The notes: generated by a model from the letters alone, not told the origin. 64,000 bases of DNA from Rhizobiaceae bacterium (GCA_029233925.1 JARGOX010000011.1:1-64000); one strand, 5' to 3'; positions 40,276 to 49,996 are shown, counted from the stretch's first letter. Numbers and translations are program-made.

Positions 40276-41207
40276 GAATTGCGCTCCTGACTCTTCAGCA
40301 TGTTTTCGCGTTCTTTGAGCGCAGCGGCACGGCGCAAGACCGCCTCATCAGACAGGCCAACGGTCACGCGGTCGCTCAAACGCAGGTCAACAGAAACAAT
40401 GTCCCGTTCCAGCAGATCCTGCTGGTCATCGTATTTGCGCAGCTTGGCGATGGCGGCCTGCATATTGTATTGCGGCAAACGCACGGTCACACCATTGTCG
40501 AGCCTGATATCCCAGCGCCGGTCAGCCACTCTTATATAGGCCTTGATGCGCGTCCGCAGTTGCGGCCAGCTATCGATAGCCGCAAGAAGTGTCTCTGCGT
40601 GGGTGTCTGCGCCAAAGCCGACGAAAAGTGGCAGATGGTTGAATTTATCATTGTTCAGGGGCGAAATCACTGTGCCGTTCTTCTCGATCAGCGAAAGTGC
40701 CTGCCCATGCTGCCAGATCCCGAAGGCCTGTCGTTCCGTCAGCCTGACATCGATGACATCGGGATAGACCTTGCGCACATCGGCACTGGCCACCCATGGC
40801 AGCGCCATGATCATACGACGCACATCATCCACATCCATGGTGATGAGCGACGTATGACCATCAAGGCCAAGCTGCTGGACAATGGAAATGGGTGAGGTTT
40901 CGACATTGCCTGCAACATCGATCCGATCAATGGCAAAACCCACCATCGAGGTTGTATCCTCGGTCATTGCCCGCAAATGTCCGCCCTGAATAACACCATA
41001 CAGCCCGGTCAGACCAAAAAGGCCAGCGACGGCAAAGGCGCCGAGATGCCGCGGCAAGGCCACACGGCCTTCCATCAGGGCATTCAAAAACAGCGCCGGG
41101 CGGCGCAGAACACGCGGCAAAACGGCAACAAAATCCGCCGAACCGCTGTTGAAGCGATCCTCGGCAGTTCGTTTTTTGCCTACCAGCGTGTTCTTCAACG
41201 CGTACAA
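40272..41207 (-). CDS. ftsQ: Cell division protein FtsQ
   Basis: 311 aa, a bitopic division protein. It has a cytosolic N-terminus with basic residues, one membrane helix (about residues 56-75, [19 protein letters not shown]), a POTRA domain ([26 protein letters not shown]) and the FtsQ/DivIB domain ([28 protein letters not shown]). It links FtsB/FtsL to the division machinery. It overlaps ddl by 13 bp and ftsA by 4 bp, a tight operon. Confidence 0.95.
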   Translation of the reverse strand: MYALKNTLVGKKRTAEDRFNSGSADFVAVLPRVLRRPALFLNALMEGRVALPRHLGAFAVAGLFGLTGLYGVIQGGHLRAMTEDTTSMVGFAIDRIDVAGNVETSPISIVQQLGLDGHTSLITMDVDDVRRMIMALPWVASADVRKVYPDVIDVRLTERQAFGIWQHGQALSLIEKNGTVISPLNNDKFNHLPLFVGFGADTHAETLLAAIDSWPQLRTRIKAYIRVADRRWDIRLDNGVTVRLPQYNMQAAIAKLRKYDDQQDLLERDIVSVDLRLSDRVTVGLSDEAVLRRAAALKERENMLKSQERNS

Positions 41208-42121
41208 GAAGCGTCCTCCACCATCCAGGTTAACAGTTCGCCGAAACCATATCCGGCGTGTTCTGCAAGTTCGGGCACCAGCGAGGTCGGGGTCATGCCG
41301 GGCTGCGTGTTGACCTCCAGCCAGACCAGTTCACCATCTTCGGAAAATCGGTCGTCGTAACGGAAGTCAGAACGGCTGATGCCTCGACACCCGAGAGCCT
41401 GGTGCGCCATCAGGGACACCTTCTGTATCTTTTGGTAAATATTTGGTAAAATTTTCGCCGGACACACGTGATTTGATCCACCTTTAATATATTTTGAATC
41501 AAAATCGTAGAAACTGTGACCAATTGGCATGATTTCGATGACACCAAGCGCCTGATCGCCCATCACGGCACAGGTCAACTCCCGTCCGTAAACGAATCGC
41601 TCCACCATCACCCGCTCCCCGTGCGTCCAGTCGCCGGAGCCCAGAATCTGCGGTGGGTGCGCCTGCCCTTCCTGGACAATCACCACGCCCAGGCTGGACC
41701 CTTCATTCACCGGTTTGACCACATAGGGCGGTTTCATCGGGTGTTCCTGACCAATATCGCCGCGATTCATCACTCGTTCTTCGGCGACCTTGATGCCGAC
41801 AGCCGCTGCGATGCGCTTTGCCTGCTGCTTGTCCATGGCGATGGCTGAGGCCGTGACACCCGAATGGGTATAGGGAATTTCGAGATATTCCAGAATCCCC
41901 TGGATCCGGCCATCCTCGCCATAGGGTCCGTGCAGCGCATTGAAGGCCACATCCGGCTTGAGCTCTGCCAGCACCTCGGAGACATGATGGTCGACATCCA
42001 CCCGGGTGACGCGATAACCAACGGCTTCCAGCGCATCGGCACAGGCATTGCCCGAAGACAGACTGACAGGCCGCTCCGCCGAAAACCCGCCCATCAAGAC
42101 CGCTACATGTTTCTTGTCCAT
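41195..42121 (-). CDS. ddl: D-alanine--D-alanine ligase
   Basis: About 308 aa ATP-grasp enzyme making D-Ala-D-Ala for peptidoglycan. Motifs are [19 protein letters not shown] (N-terminal), [38 protein letters not shown], and [17 protein letters not shown] (metal ligands). The start ATG is at 42121 ([10 protein letters not shown]); the frame is open to 42202 without support. It is the first gene of the ddl-ftsQAZ unit. murB and murC, which usually precede it, are not in this window. Codons 5-27 are duplicated as a fragment at about 44800. Confidence 0.96.
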   Translation of the reverse strand: MDKKHVAVLMGGFSAERPVSLSSGNACADALEAVGYRVTRVDVDHHVSEVLAELKPDVAFNALHGPYGEDGRIQGILEYLEIPYTHSGVTASAIAMDKQQAKRIAAAVGIKVAEERVMNRGDIGQEHPMKPPYVVKPVNEGSSLGVVIVQEGQAHPPQILGSGDWTHGERVMVERFVYGRELTCAVMGDQALGVIEIMPIGHSFYDFDSKYIKGGSNHVCPAKILPNIYQKIQKVSLMAHQALGCRGISRSDFRYDDRFSEDGELVWLEVNTQPGMTPTSLVPELAEHAGYGFGELLTWMVEDASCTR

Positions 42122-42799
42122 GCCAATTCCTTTCCCGTGCCGCGTCCCGGCAACAGATTGAGCTCGAGTCCTCTCGCAATCGTACGAGCTGATTCGACTC
42201 AAAATACGGAAACACTAACCCAGTAGAATCAGAGAGTTGCGGCCACTGCAACCGTTTTTGGTGAGAAATTGGGATTTTGGGGAATGCGGCGGAGTGGCGC
42301 GAGTGTGGTTGACAGAGAAACTGCGACGATTGGCACTGGTGTTTTTTTCGGTAAAATTGCGCTGCCCTTCAGTACAAGAATCGTGAAAATCTGGTAAATT
42401 GTAGAGGATGGGCCAATATCCGCGCTTGCCGATCCGCATCAGTCCACCCGTATTCAGCCATGGGGCCTGCAAACAGCGTAATGCTGTCGAACGGTATTTC
42501 TACAAAATCAAACGCTTACCCGCCGTTGCAACACACTACGATAAGCGAGATGACACCTATTTCGCTTCCGTGAAGCCCGCTTCAATCAGAATATTGCCAA
42601 GATGCAATGAGTCGGTGACCTAGGTCCATTCCCGAGCTTCGCTGTTTTTGCTCTGGTGACCGTCTTAACTACAATACTAGCATCTGCTTGACTATCAACT
42701 GCCAACAACTCCATTGGTTAGATAGCCCGTGTGGCAACTATTCTGCTCGCGAATTTGTTGGAATACCAGTTTTTAATAGAACTGGTCTTAATGTGCGCT
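42122..42799. other. Divergent intergenic region ddl / EAL gene 1
   Basis: About 680 bp. It must hold the promoters for the cell-division operon (minus) and perhaps for the EAL gene (plus). Much of it recurs near 44870-45455 with scattered changes and no maintained long reading frame, so I regard it as non-coding. No terminator or operator recognised. Confidence 0.5.
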
Positions 42800-44203
42800 A
42801 TGATATTTCAAAATGCCAAGCCTGGAACCCCAATGGCAAAATCAAAGCGACAGCCCGCAATGGCACACCTATCTCAGTACTCAACACGCATGGTCGTGAC
42901 TTATAAGTATGGATCTTTGGTGATTGCTGGCATCGGTCTCGTTTGGGCTGTGGTCTTCGCCGTGATAGGCTCGTGGTGGATGGCGGCAATAGAAACCGCT
43001 GCTTTCGCCACCGGGCTCGCCATCCATCTGCTGATCCGTCGCAATCATCTCACGTTCGGAATTTTGGCAGGTCAGGCCGCCTTGATGGTGATTATCATCT
43101 TCATAGGGCTGTCTCTGGATGTTCCGACTGCAGAAGCACCACGGGTCAGTCATATTTATCTGCTGGCTTTGGCTGCGATGGGCTATCTCAATTACCAGCG
43201 GCAAAAATCGCGCGCGCAATTGGCATTGATCGTCCTGTGTCTGCTGGCTTTCGTCGCACTGGCCAGTGCGCCTTTTGCAGCCCCGTTCGTCCTACCGATG
43301 TCTGATGTGGTGAGGGGCATTGGAGCCTGGGCCAACACAATCATGGCAACCACCATACTTGTCTTTTGCATCTATGCAATGCAGGCCGAGTTTGTCCGTC
43401 AGGACAAGTTAAGCCGCGATCTCGTGGCCGCCTTGTGGAACGATGAGTTTGAACTCGTCTATCAGCCGCAAGTCGATCTGTCCCAGTCCACCATCGGCGC
43501 CGAAGCGCTTCTGCGCTGGAACAGCCCGAAACGGGGTGTCGTCTCCCCGGTCGAGTTCATTCCGCAAGCGGAAAAACTTGGCCTGATGGTCGCTATCGGT
43601 GGCTGGGTGCTCGAAAAAGGCTGTTGCACATTGGCCGAATGGGGCAAGCATCCCGTTTTTCGACACCTGACCCTGTCGATCAATGTCAGCGCCAGCCAGC
43701 TTATGCACGAGGACTTCGAGGCATTTGTGCACGAGACTTTGGCCAAAACCGGCGCTGACCCGCAGCGGCTGATCCTCGAATTGACTGAAAGCATGTTGGT
43801 GACCGACATGGAACTGGTCATCGCCAAACTTGGCAGATTGCACGATCTGGGCATCACCAATTCGCTCGATGATTTTGGCACCGGATTCTCCTCTTTGTCT
43901 TATCTGCGCCGTTTGCCCATCCAGCAAATCAAGATCGACAAAAGCTTTGTGCAGGATGCGGTGAAGAGCGACCGCAGCGCTTCATTCGTGAAAAATATTG
44001 TCCATATCGGTCGTGATCTGGGGCACAAGGTTCTGGCCGAGGGGGTGGAAACAATAGAACAGCACGCCTTGCTGGCGCATGTTGGCAGCGTGCAGTTTCA
44101 AGGATACCTCTATGGCAGACCCATGGCACTTGCCGATTTTGAGCAACGCATGGAAAACGAGGCAAAGAGCCCTGCCCCAAAACTGGTGCGCGCGGGCAGG
44201 TAA
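42800..44203 (+). CDS. Membrane-anchored EAL-domain c-di-GMP phosphodiesterase, copy 1
   Basis: About 467 aa. Six hydrophobic segments lie in the N-terminal 190 residues (no recognised sensor domain), followed by a complete EAL domain. Visible residues are EALLRW, SINVSASQ, LELTES, DDFGTGFSS, IKIDKSFV, AEGVET and QGYLYGRPM. All expected catalytic and metal ligands are present and there is no GGDEF domain, so it is predicted to hydrolyse c-di-GMP. The start is uncertain: ATG 42800, ATG 42833 (after TGGAACCCC), or the longer frame from 42731. It is nearly identical in the EAL half to the second copy. Confidence 0.85.
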   Translation: MIFQNAKPGTPMAKSKRQPAMAHLSQYSTRMVVTYKYGSLVIAGIGLVWAVVFAVIGSWWMAAIETAAFATGLAIHLLIRRNHLTFGILAGQAALMVIIIFIGLSLDVPTAEAPRVSHIYLLALAAMGYLNYQRQKSRAQLALIVLCLLAFVALASAPFAAPFVLPMSDVVRGIGAWANTIMATTILVFCIYAMQAEFVRQDKLSRDLVAALWNDEFELVYQPQVDLSQSTIGAEALLRWNSPKRGVVSPVEFIPQAEKLGLMVAIGGWVLEKGCCTLAEWGKHPVFRHLTLSINVSASQLMHEDFEAFVHETLAKTGADPQRLILELTESMLVTDMELVIAKLGRLHDLGITNSLDDFGTGFSSLSYLRRLPIQQIKIDKSFVQDAVKSDRSASFVKNIVHIGRDLGHKVLAEGVETIEQHALLAHVGSVQFQGYLYGRPMALADFEQRMENEAKSPAPKLVRAGR

Positions 44204-44448
44204 TCAGCCCGCAAGTTGGCTAATCATGAAATCAGGACATAGCTGTTGCGCGCGGCGTTTTGCGGCTGCGCATTGAGTGAACCAAGATTGCTTCGCGTCA
44301 CAGCTTTCCAATTGGCCATGACAACTTCGGAGGCGCACCCGATGAGCAGATGGCCAGAAGCCATAAGGTGTCTGTGACTGGTTCGCCCCGCCGTTTTGCA
44401 ACCACCACCGGGACTTCGAGGCATTTGACTTGATCAGTCATCCGGTTT

Positions 44449-44649
44449 TCAACCGGTGACTGTAAACGGCGACGGGCGGTTCTCGACGCCTTGAAGAGAG
44501 GGCGTGTTCTCCGAGCAGAATTCCACACAGACATCATCACTTTCGAGGATAGCCATCTCGATCAGATAACAGAGCATCGGCTTTTTCAAAATTTGTGCAT
44601 GTTGATAGGCGGCATTAAGATGTTCTCTGATGGTTTCTTCATCATTCAT
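44449..44649 (-). CDS. Small hypothetical protein (66 aa)
   Basis: Begins MNDEETIREHLNAAYQHAQ, then LKKPMLCYLIEMAILESDD, a helical, amphipathic-looking N-terminal two-thirds. GAGGGTC precedes the ATG at good distance. It lies on the minus strand in the spacer between the two duplication copies and is not itself duplicated. No family recognised; the pattern (two helices, hydrophobic core) looks like a genuine folded small protein rather than noise. Confidence 0.5.
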   Translation of the reverse strand: MNDEETIREHLNAAYQHAQILKKPMLCYLIEMAILESDDVCVEFCSENTPSLQGVENRPSPFTVTG

Positions 44650-44796
44650 GATCTGACCCTCGCATTGATAGACTGGCATCCATGAAAACAATCCTCCGTG
44701 ATTCCCCCGTGAATTTTGCACTCACGCCAATTTGCGCCCAATCTTGACGCGGCCTTCTCAGCTTGATCGTCGCGCCATGCGAGCAAGCAACGGCAA

Positions 44797-44863
44797 AGGC
44801 GCAGGCATTGCTCGAAGACAGACTGACAGGTCGCTCCACCGAAAACCCGCCCAGCAAGACCGC
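44797..44863 (-). pseudogene. ddl: Fragment of ddl (about 22 codons)
   Basis: The minus-strand frame reads [22 protein letters not shown], against [22 protein letters not shown] of intact ddl (residues 7-28). The start codon, ribosome binding site and first codons are missing through a deletion of about 139 bp relative to the left copy, and the match ends after this block. It is a non-functional relic left by the segmental duplication. Confidence 0.88.
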
Positions 44864-45455
44864 GAACCACAACCGCTTTTGGTGAGAAATTGGGATTTTT
44901 GGGCATGCAAAGGAGTGACGAAGTGACAGGAGAGTCATTGACAGAGAAACCGCAACGCTGGTTACTGGCTCTCTTTTCGGTAGAATTGCGTTGCCCTGCA
45001 GGACCAGAATGGTCAAGACCTGACATATCCTCGAGTATGGGCCAATATCTGCACTACGCTGAACCGCATCAAACCCCCGGCAAACAGCCACTGGCTCTAC
45101 AACCAGCATTATGCTGCCCAACAGATTTTTCAACGCATTCAGACACTTACAAGCCGTTTTAACCAGCTATGATAACCGGGATGACGATTTTCCTGCTTCC
45201 GTGAAGCGCGCTTCCATCAGAATTTGGCTTGGATTTAATGCGTTGGCAGACCTTCGCTTTCAGCCCCTTCCAGCCCTTCATTGTCCTGGCTCGGATGACC
45301 GCCCCAACCACAATACTTGTACCTGCCAGCCTATCAACGAATAACAATCCCATTGGTTGGATCGCCTGTGAGGCAACTCTTCTGCTCACACCTTTTTTGA
45401 ACAATTGTTCTCATTGGAATACCTGTTCTTAATAGAACTGGTCTTAAAGTGCGCT
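44864..45455. other. Intergenic region upstream of EAL gene 2
   Basis: About 590 bp corresponding to the ddl-upstream region of the left copy, with substitutions and indels. It holds no gene I would defend. It presumably carries the promoter of the second EAL gene. Confidence 0.5.
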
Positions 45456-46859
45456 ATGATATTTCAAGATGCCAAACCCGGGACCCCTATGGCAGATCCA
45501 AAAATACAGCCCGCTATGGCACACACATCTCAGTATTCAACACGCATGGTCGTGGCCTATAAGTATGGCTCCCTGGTGTTTGCCGGCATCGGTCTTGTTT
45601 GGGCTGTGGTCTTCGCCGTGATGGGCTGGTGGTGGATGGTGGCAATAGAAACTGCCGCTTTCGTCACCGGGATCGCAATTCATCTGCTGATTCTTCGCAA
45701 TCATCTCACTTTCGGAATTTTGGCAGGTCAGGCCGCCTTGATGATGATTGTCATCTTCATTGGGCTGCTTCTGGATGTTCCGACTGCTGAGGCACCACGG
45801 GTAAGTCATATTTATCTTCTGGCTATTGCTGCAATGGGCTATCTCAATTACCAGCGGGAAAAGTCGCGCGCCCAATTGGCATTGATCGGCTTGTGCCTGC
45901 TGGCTTTCGTCGCACTCGCCAGTGCGCCATTGGCAACCCCCTTCGCCGTTCAGATGACTGATATGGTGCGGAGCATTGGATCCTGGGCCAACGCAATTGT
46001 GGCCACCACCATACTTGCCTTTTGCATCCACCTAATGCAGGCTGAGTTTGTGCGCCAGGACACATTAAGCCACGATCTCGTGACCGCCTTGTGGAACGAT
46101 GAGTTTGACCTCGTCTATCAGCCGCAAGTCGATCTGTCCCAAACCACAATCGGCGCTGAAGCGCTGCTGCGCTGGAACAGCCCGAAACGGGGTGTTGTCT
46201 CCCCGGTCGAGTTCATTCCGCAAGCAGAAAAACTTGGCCTGATGGTCGCCATCGGCGGCTGGGTGCTCGAAAAAGGCTGTTGCACCTTGGCCGAATGGGG
46301 CAAGCACCCCGACTTTCGGCACTTGTCCCTGTCGATCAATGTCAGCGCCAGCCAGCTTATGCACGAGGACTTCGAGGCATTTGTGCACGAGACTTTGGCC
46401 AAAACCGGCGCTGACCCGCAGCGGCTGATCCTCGAATTGACTGAAAGCATGTTGGTGACCGACATGGAACTGGTCATCGCCAAACTCGATAGACTGCACA
46501 AACTGGGGATCACCAACGCGCTCGATGATTTTGGCACCGGCTTCTCCTCTCTTTCTTACCTGCGCCATTTGCCCTTCCAGCAGATCAAGATCGACAAAAG
46601 CTTCGTGCAGGATTCGGTGAAGAGCGAACGTGGCGCTTCATTCGTAAAAAATATTGTTCATATCGGTCGTGATCTGGGTCACACGGTTCTGGCTGAAGGG
46701 GTCGAAACAATAGAACAGCACGCCTTGCTGGCGCATGTTGGCAGCATGCAGTTTCAAGGCTACCTCTATGGCAGACCGATGGCCCTTGCCGATTTTCAGC
46801 AACGCATGGAAAACGAAGCAAAGCGCCCTGCCCCAAAACTGGTGCGCGCGGGCAGATAA
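45456..46859 (+). CDS. Membrane-anchored EAL-domain c-di-GMP phosphodiesterase, copy 2
   Basis: About 467 aa, same architecture as copy 1: six N-terminal membrane segments and a full EAL domain with EALLRW, LELTES, DDFGTGFSS, IDKSFV and AEGVET intact. I count about 18 substitutions over the last 260 or so residues relative to copy 1, mostly conservative, and more change in the membrane part and leader. Both copies therefore appear functional. Alternative starts are ATG 45489 (after CGGGACCCCT) and the frame from 45405. The gene is convergent with the ABC operon to the right. Confidence 0.85.
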   Translation: MIFQDAKPGTPMADPKIQPAMAHTSQYSTRMVVAYKYGSLVFAGIGLVWAVVFAVMGWWWMVAIETAAFVTGIAIHLLILRNHLTFGILAGQAALMMIVIFIGLLLDVPTAEAPRVSHIYLLAIAAMGYLNYQREKSRAQLALIGLCLLAFVALASAPLATPFAVQMTDMVRSIGSWANAIVATTILAFCIHLMQAEFVRQDTLSHDLVTALWNDEFDLVYQPQVDLSQTTIGAEALLRWNSPKRGVVSPVEFIPQAEKLGLMVAIGGWVLEKGCCTLAEWGKHPDFRHLSLSINVSASQLMHEDFEAFVHETLAKTGADPQRLILELTESMLVTDMELVIAKLDRLHKLGITNALDDFGTGFSSLSYLRHLPFQQIKIDKSFVQDSVKSERGASFVKNIVHIGRDLGHTVLAEGVETIEQHALLAHVGSMQFQGYLYGRPMALADFQQRMENEAKRPAPKLVRAGR

Positions 46860-46903
46860 TACCAAAGATCGGCGATTGGCACAGAACCGGCTCCGCCCAC
46901 GCC

Positions 46904-47662
46904 TCACGTATAGTCGATGACCTTTTTCTCTATATAGGCGACGATTGCAAAGAGCAGGATCGCCATTGAAGATGACAGGACAATCGCGGCATAGAGCTGG
47001 CCGGCGCGGTAGTTGAATGTCGCCTGGATGATCAATGCCCCCAGCCCCTTGTCCGAGCCGATCCATTCGCCGACGATGGCGCCGATCACGCAGGTGGTCG
47101 AAGCAATGCGCAGGGATGAAAACAGCATCGGCAGGGATCGTGGAAACCTCAGCTGCCAGAAAATCTCCCAGGGCGTTGCCGACAGGATGCGCAAAAGTTC
47201 CTGCTCATTGCGGGTGGCCGAGTTCAGGCCCCGGATCATGTTCACCAGGGTCGGGAAAAAACAGATCACCGCAGCGATGATGATTTTCGGCAACATGCCC
47301 AGGCCGAAGATCAGGATGATGATCGGCGCAAGCGCCAGGATCGGAATCGTGTTGAAAAACAGGATGACCGGAAAATAAGCCGCCTGCATGACGCGGCTAT
47401 AGGCAAAGATGATGGCAAGCAAAACAGCAACGGAATTGCCGATCAGGAAACCGGCGATGCTCTCGAACAGGGTCGGCCAGAGATTGGAAATCAGCAGCGG
47501 CCACTGGTTTGCAAAGACGCCGGCAATGGTGGTTGGCGTGGGAACGATATAGGCCGGGATCCCGGCCAGCGGCACGAGAAATTGCCAGGCCGCCAGAATC
47601 AGGGTTGCACCCATGATCGGCAGAACAATCAGCGCCTGTCGTGAGAGCGGGCGTTCCATCAT
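46904..47662 (-). CDS. ABC transporter permease, NitT/TauT family
   Basis: 252 aa with about six membrane helices and the permease/ATPase coupling loop (EQELLRILSATPWEIFWQLRFPRSLPML, EAA-like) near residue 150. Family members move sulfonates, nitrate, thiamine precursors and similar small anions or aromatics. Its start overlaps the ATPase gene by 4 bp. It is the last gene of a six-gene minus-strand operon that starts at 52221. Confidence 0.9.
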   Translation of the reverse strand: MMERPLSRQALIVLPIMGATLILAAWQFLVPLAGIPAYIVPTPTTIAGVFANQWPLLISNLWPTLFESIAGFLIGNSVAVLLAIIFAYSRVMQAAYFPVILFFNTIPILALAPIIILIFGLGMLPKIIIAAVICFFPTLVNMIRGLNSATRNEQELLRILSATPWEIFWQLRFPRSLPMLFSSLRIASTTCVIGAIVGEWIGSDKGLGALIIQATFNYRAGQLYAAIVLSSSMAILLFAIVAYIEKKVIDYT

Positions 47663-48432
47663 GATGCAGCCTCCAGCGCCACCCGCATTTCGGCCATCGC
47701 CGAAATGATCCTCGGATCTTCACGCGAGCAGGCATTGTCGGCCGTTTTGATCTCGCCCAGATCAACAATCTCGAGCACCCGCCCGGGATTTGTCGCCATC
47801 ACCATGACACGCTGGCCGAGGTAGACAGCCTCCATGATGGAATGGGTGACAAACAGGATGGTGGTGCCCGTTCTTCGCCAGATGGCCAGAAGTTCATTGT
47901 TCAGTCGGTCACGGGTAATTTCGTCCAGCGCCCCGAAAGGCTCGTCCATCAACAGCAATTGCGGCTCCTCGATCAGGGCGCGGGCAATGGCGACGCGCTG
48001 GCGCTGGCCACCGGAAAGCTGATGGGGAAACCGTTCGCCCAGACCATCAAGCCCAAGCATCGATATCAGCGCATCCGTGCGGTTTTCAGGCAAGGGTTTT
48101 CGCGCATTGCCCCCGACCCGCGTCGGCAACTCGATATTGTCCCGCACATTGCGCCAAGGCAGCAGCGTTGCATCCTGAAAAACAAAGCCGATCTGGCGGC
48201 TCTGCCGCGCCAGATGCGGATCTGAGCCCAGGACGCTGATGGTTCCCTTCAACGGCCCGAGCAGGTCGGCGATGACCCGCAGCAGCGTAGACTTGCCGCA
48301 ACCTGAAGGCCCCAGAATCGTCAGGAATTCGCCGGTCTCAATGGCAAGATCGAGACCGGCAATAATCGTGACATCACTTTCGGCATTGCGAAAACCGATA
48401 TCAAGATTTTTGCATTCAATCGCAATGCTCAT
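47659..48432 (-). CDS. ABC transporter ATP-binding protein, NitT/TauT family
   Basis: 257 aa ATPase. Walker A is GPSGCGKST (about residue 41), the Q-loop is FVFQDATLLPW, the signature is LSGGQRQRVAIARAL, Walker B is LLLMDEPFGALD, and the switch His is in LFVTHSIMEAVYLGQRV. It is closest in type to TauB/SsuB proteins and energises the adjacent permease. Six bp separate it from the binding-protein gene. Confidence 0.93.
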   Translation of the reverse strand: MSIAIECKNLDIGFRNAESDVTIIAGLDLAIETGEFLTILGPSGCGKSTLLRVIADLLGPLKGTISVLGSDPHLARQSRQIGFVFQDATLLPWRNVRDNIELPTRVGGNARKPLPENRTDALISMLGLDGLGERFPHQLSGGQRQRVAIARALIEEPQLLLMDEPFGALDEITRDRLNNELLAIWRRTGTTILFVTHSIMEAVYLGQRVMVMATNPGRVLEIVDLGEIKTADNACSREDPRIISAMAEMRVALEAAS

Positions 48433-48438
48433 TGTGCG

Positions 48439-49488
48439 TCACGCACCCGGAGCATTGAGTTTGGGACGCTCGGCTGCAGTCATGTCGAGGATTTTCGTCG
48501 TATAGACATCCTCCAGTTTCGGCCGACCATCGGGATATTGCCCGATCGAGTCATAGAGCGAAATCTGCTCTTCCAGAGATGCCGGATCAAAGGTCCCCCA
48601 CCCGTCTGCCGCCGTATTGGCGTCAAAGCTCAGATTGAGCACCAGATCGATGGTCTTCTGTTCCCATTCCAGATCCATGTTGGGATAGGCCGCGACAGCC
48701 TTTTTAACCGCCTCCTGCGGATTGGCGTGGGTCCATCCCCAGCCTTTGGCAACCGCACCAATGAATTTCGCCAGGGTGTCCGCATTGTCTTCAACGGCGC
48801 TGTCGGTGGCAAAATAGACATTGGCATAGGATGCAAGACCCAAATCGCTGAGCAACAGATCAATGCGATCATCACCGATGACGGACAATGCCTGGGTATT
48901 GGTGATCCAGCCACCAAGGGCATCCACTTCACCGCGCTCCAGAGGCGCCTTGTCGAAGCCGACATTGATAATGTCGAGTTCGTCGATGGGAATACCGTTC
49001 TTGGCAGCAATCGCATCCATCAGGAACCGGGCGGTGGGCTGGATGCCGATCTTCATGCCGCGGAGATCTTCAACAGAGCGCAGGGGTTTTCCGGGTTTCG
49101 ATGTCAATGCATAGGGGCCGGTGCGAAAGCCACAGGCCAGGATCCTGACCGGTACGCCACTGGCTCTGGCATTGAACAATTGCGGGGTCTCAGAAAATTC
49201 CCCGAGTGCCGCTGCGCCGGAAATCACCGGAGGAACGGTCACCGAATTGGGGCCGCCGGGGCTGAATTCCACCTCAAGTCCGGCCTCTTTGAAGTAACCG
49301 TTCTCCAGGGCGATGATGTCGCCGATCTGGCCATTGGACATCAGCCAGTCATATTTGATGACCACCTTGGCGCTGGCATGGGCCTCATGCGGGATGATCA
49401 GCTGGATGCCGGTCCCAAAAGCCGCGACAGCGCCAGCGGAGGTTTTGAGAAACGACCTGCGGTCGAGTGAGGGTGAGAGTTTCTTCAT
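48439..49488 (-). CDS. ABC transporter substrate-binding protein (NMT1/TauA-like), Tat-exported
   Basis: 349 aa. The N-terminus DRRSFLKTSAGAVAAFG is a twin-arginine signal, with probable cleavage after AHA or HASA. The mature part has NMT1/THI5-like features: IALENGYFKEAGLEVEF, GAAALGEFSETPQLFNA, LRGMKIGIQP. The ligand is not predictable from these. Context (FAD-linked 2-hydroxy-acid oxidase, VOC protein, FadR-type regulator) suggests a small carboxylate or aromatic compound that is then oxidised. Confidence 0.9.
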   Translation of the reverse strand: MKKLSPSLDRRSFLKTSAGAVAAFGTGIQLIIPHEAHASAKVVIKYDWLMSNGQIGDIIALENGYFKEAGLEVEFSPGGPNSVTVPPVISGAAALGEFSETPQLFNARASGVPVRILACGFRTGPYALTSKPGKPLRSVEDLRGMKIGIQPTARFLMDAIAAKNGIPIDELDIINVGFDKAPLERGEVDALGGWITNTQALSVIGDDRIDLLLSDLGLASYANVYFATDSAVEDNADTLAKFIGAVAKGWGWTHANPQEAVKKAVAAYPNMDLEWEQKTIDLVLNLSFDANTAADGWGTFDPASLEEQISLYDSIGQYPDGRPKLEDVYTTKILDMTAAERPKLNAPGA

Positions 49489-49541
49489 GCCAGGTTTTCC
49501 TTTCCAAGAGTGACGCCCACCAAATGGTGACCGGTTGATGT

Positions 49542-49994
49542 TTACTTCGCTTGATCCTCGTTGGTGCCGTGATAATCACCGGGGCCGCCTTCTTCCCAGG
49601 CATAGAGTTCCCACAAAGTGCCGTCCGGATCGGTGAAATAGGCACAGCGCGCATTCCACACATAACTTTGCGGTGGGCCGTAAAACGGCACGCCGCGTGC
49701 ACTGAGTTCCTCATGCAGCTGGTCGACGGATGCCGGCGCATCGAGCTCGATGGCCACGCAAGCCTTGTGCGCCTCTTTCGGTGAGCGGGCATTAGAGACA
49801 CCGGCAAATTTGCCGATATGATCCAGTTCCCAGGCCGCCAGCGTCACCCCATTGGTGTGAAAATCCGCAAAGCCTTCGGCCCGCCGCCGCAATTTGAAAT
49901 CCAGCTTTTCGGTGTAAAATTCCACCGTCCGCTCGATATTCTCCACCATGATACAAATATCCGTGATCTTCTTGAGCTTATCCAGCATCATCAC
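49542..49994 (-). CDS. VOC/glyoxalase family protein
   Basis: 150 aa. Two beta-alpha-beta-beta-beta modules are seen: LKKITDICIMVENIERTVEFYTEKL at the start and YVWNARCAYFTDPDGTLWELYAW near the end, with the family's metal-ligand Glu in the latter. Such proteins include lyases, isomerases and ring-cleaving dioxygenases. It is tucked between the GntR regulator (2-bp gap) and the ABC genes. The start could be any of the first three Met codons. Confidence 0.88.
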   Translation of the reverse strand: MMMLDKLKKITDICIMVENIERTVEFYTEKLDFKLRRRAEGFADFHTNGVTLAAWELDHIGKFAGVSNARSPKEAHKACVAIELDAPASVDQLHEELSARGVPFYGPPQSYVWNARCAYFTDPDGTLWELYAWEEGGPGDYHGTNEDQAK

Positions 49995-49996
49995 TT

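Larger units (their letters stand above)
42041..44206. repeat. Segmental duplication, left copy (ddl 5' end to EAL gene)
   Basis: This stretch matches 44801-46862 in the same order: the 5' part of ddl, its upstream region, and the complete EAL gene. The offset is 2760 bp in ddl, 2621 bp just upstream of it and 2656 bp in the EAL gene, so one deletion of about 139 bp and smaller indels separate the copies. The left copy keeps ddl intact. Confidence 0.9.
44801..46862. repeat. Segmental duplication, right copy
   Basis: Second copy of the ddl 5' end / intergenic / EAL block (see 42041-44206). Similarity ends immediately after the EAL stop on both copies (TAAT shared, then unrelated). The spacer of about 600 bp between the copies is unique in the window. 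Confidence 0.88.

Noticed and set aside
44411-44427. 17-nt match to the EAL gene (GGACTTCGAGGCATTTG) inside the spacer
   Set aside because: Similarity does not extend on either side, so it is not evidence for a third EAL remnant.
49518-49529. Palindrome CACCA-AA-TGGTG between the VOC gene and the ABC binding-protein gene
   Set aside because: It does not match the FadR-type consensus seen at 52255 and lies inside the operon; too short to call an operator or terminator.
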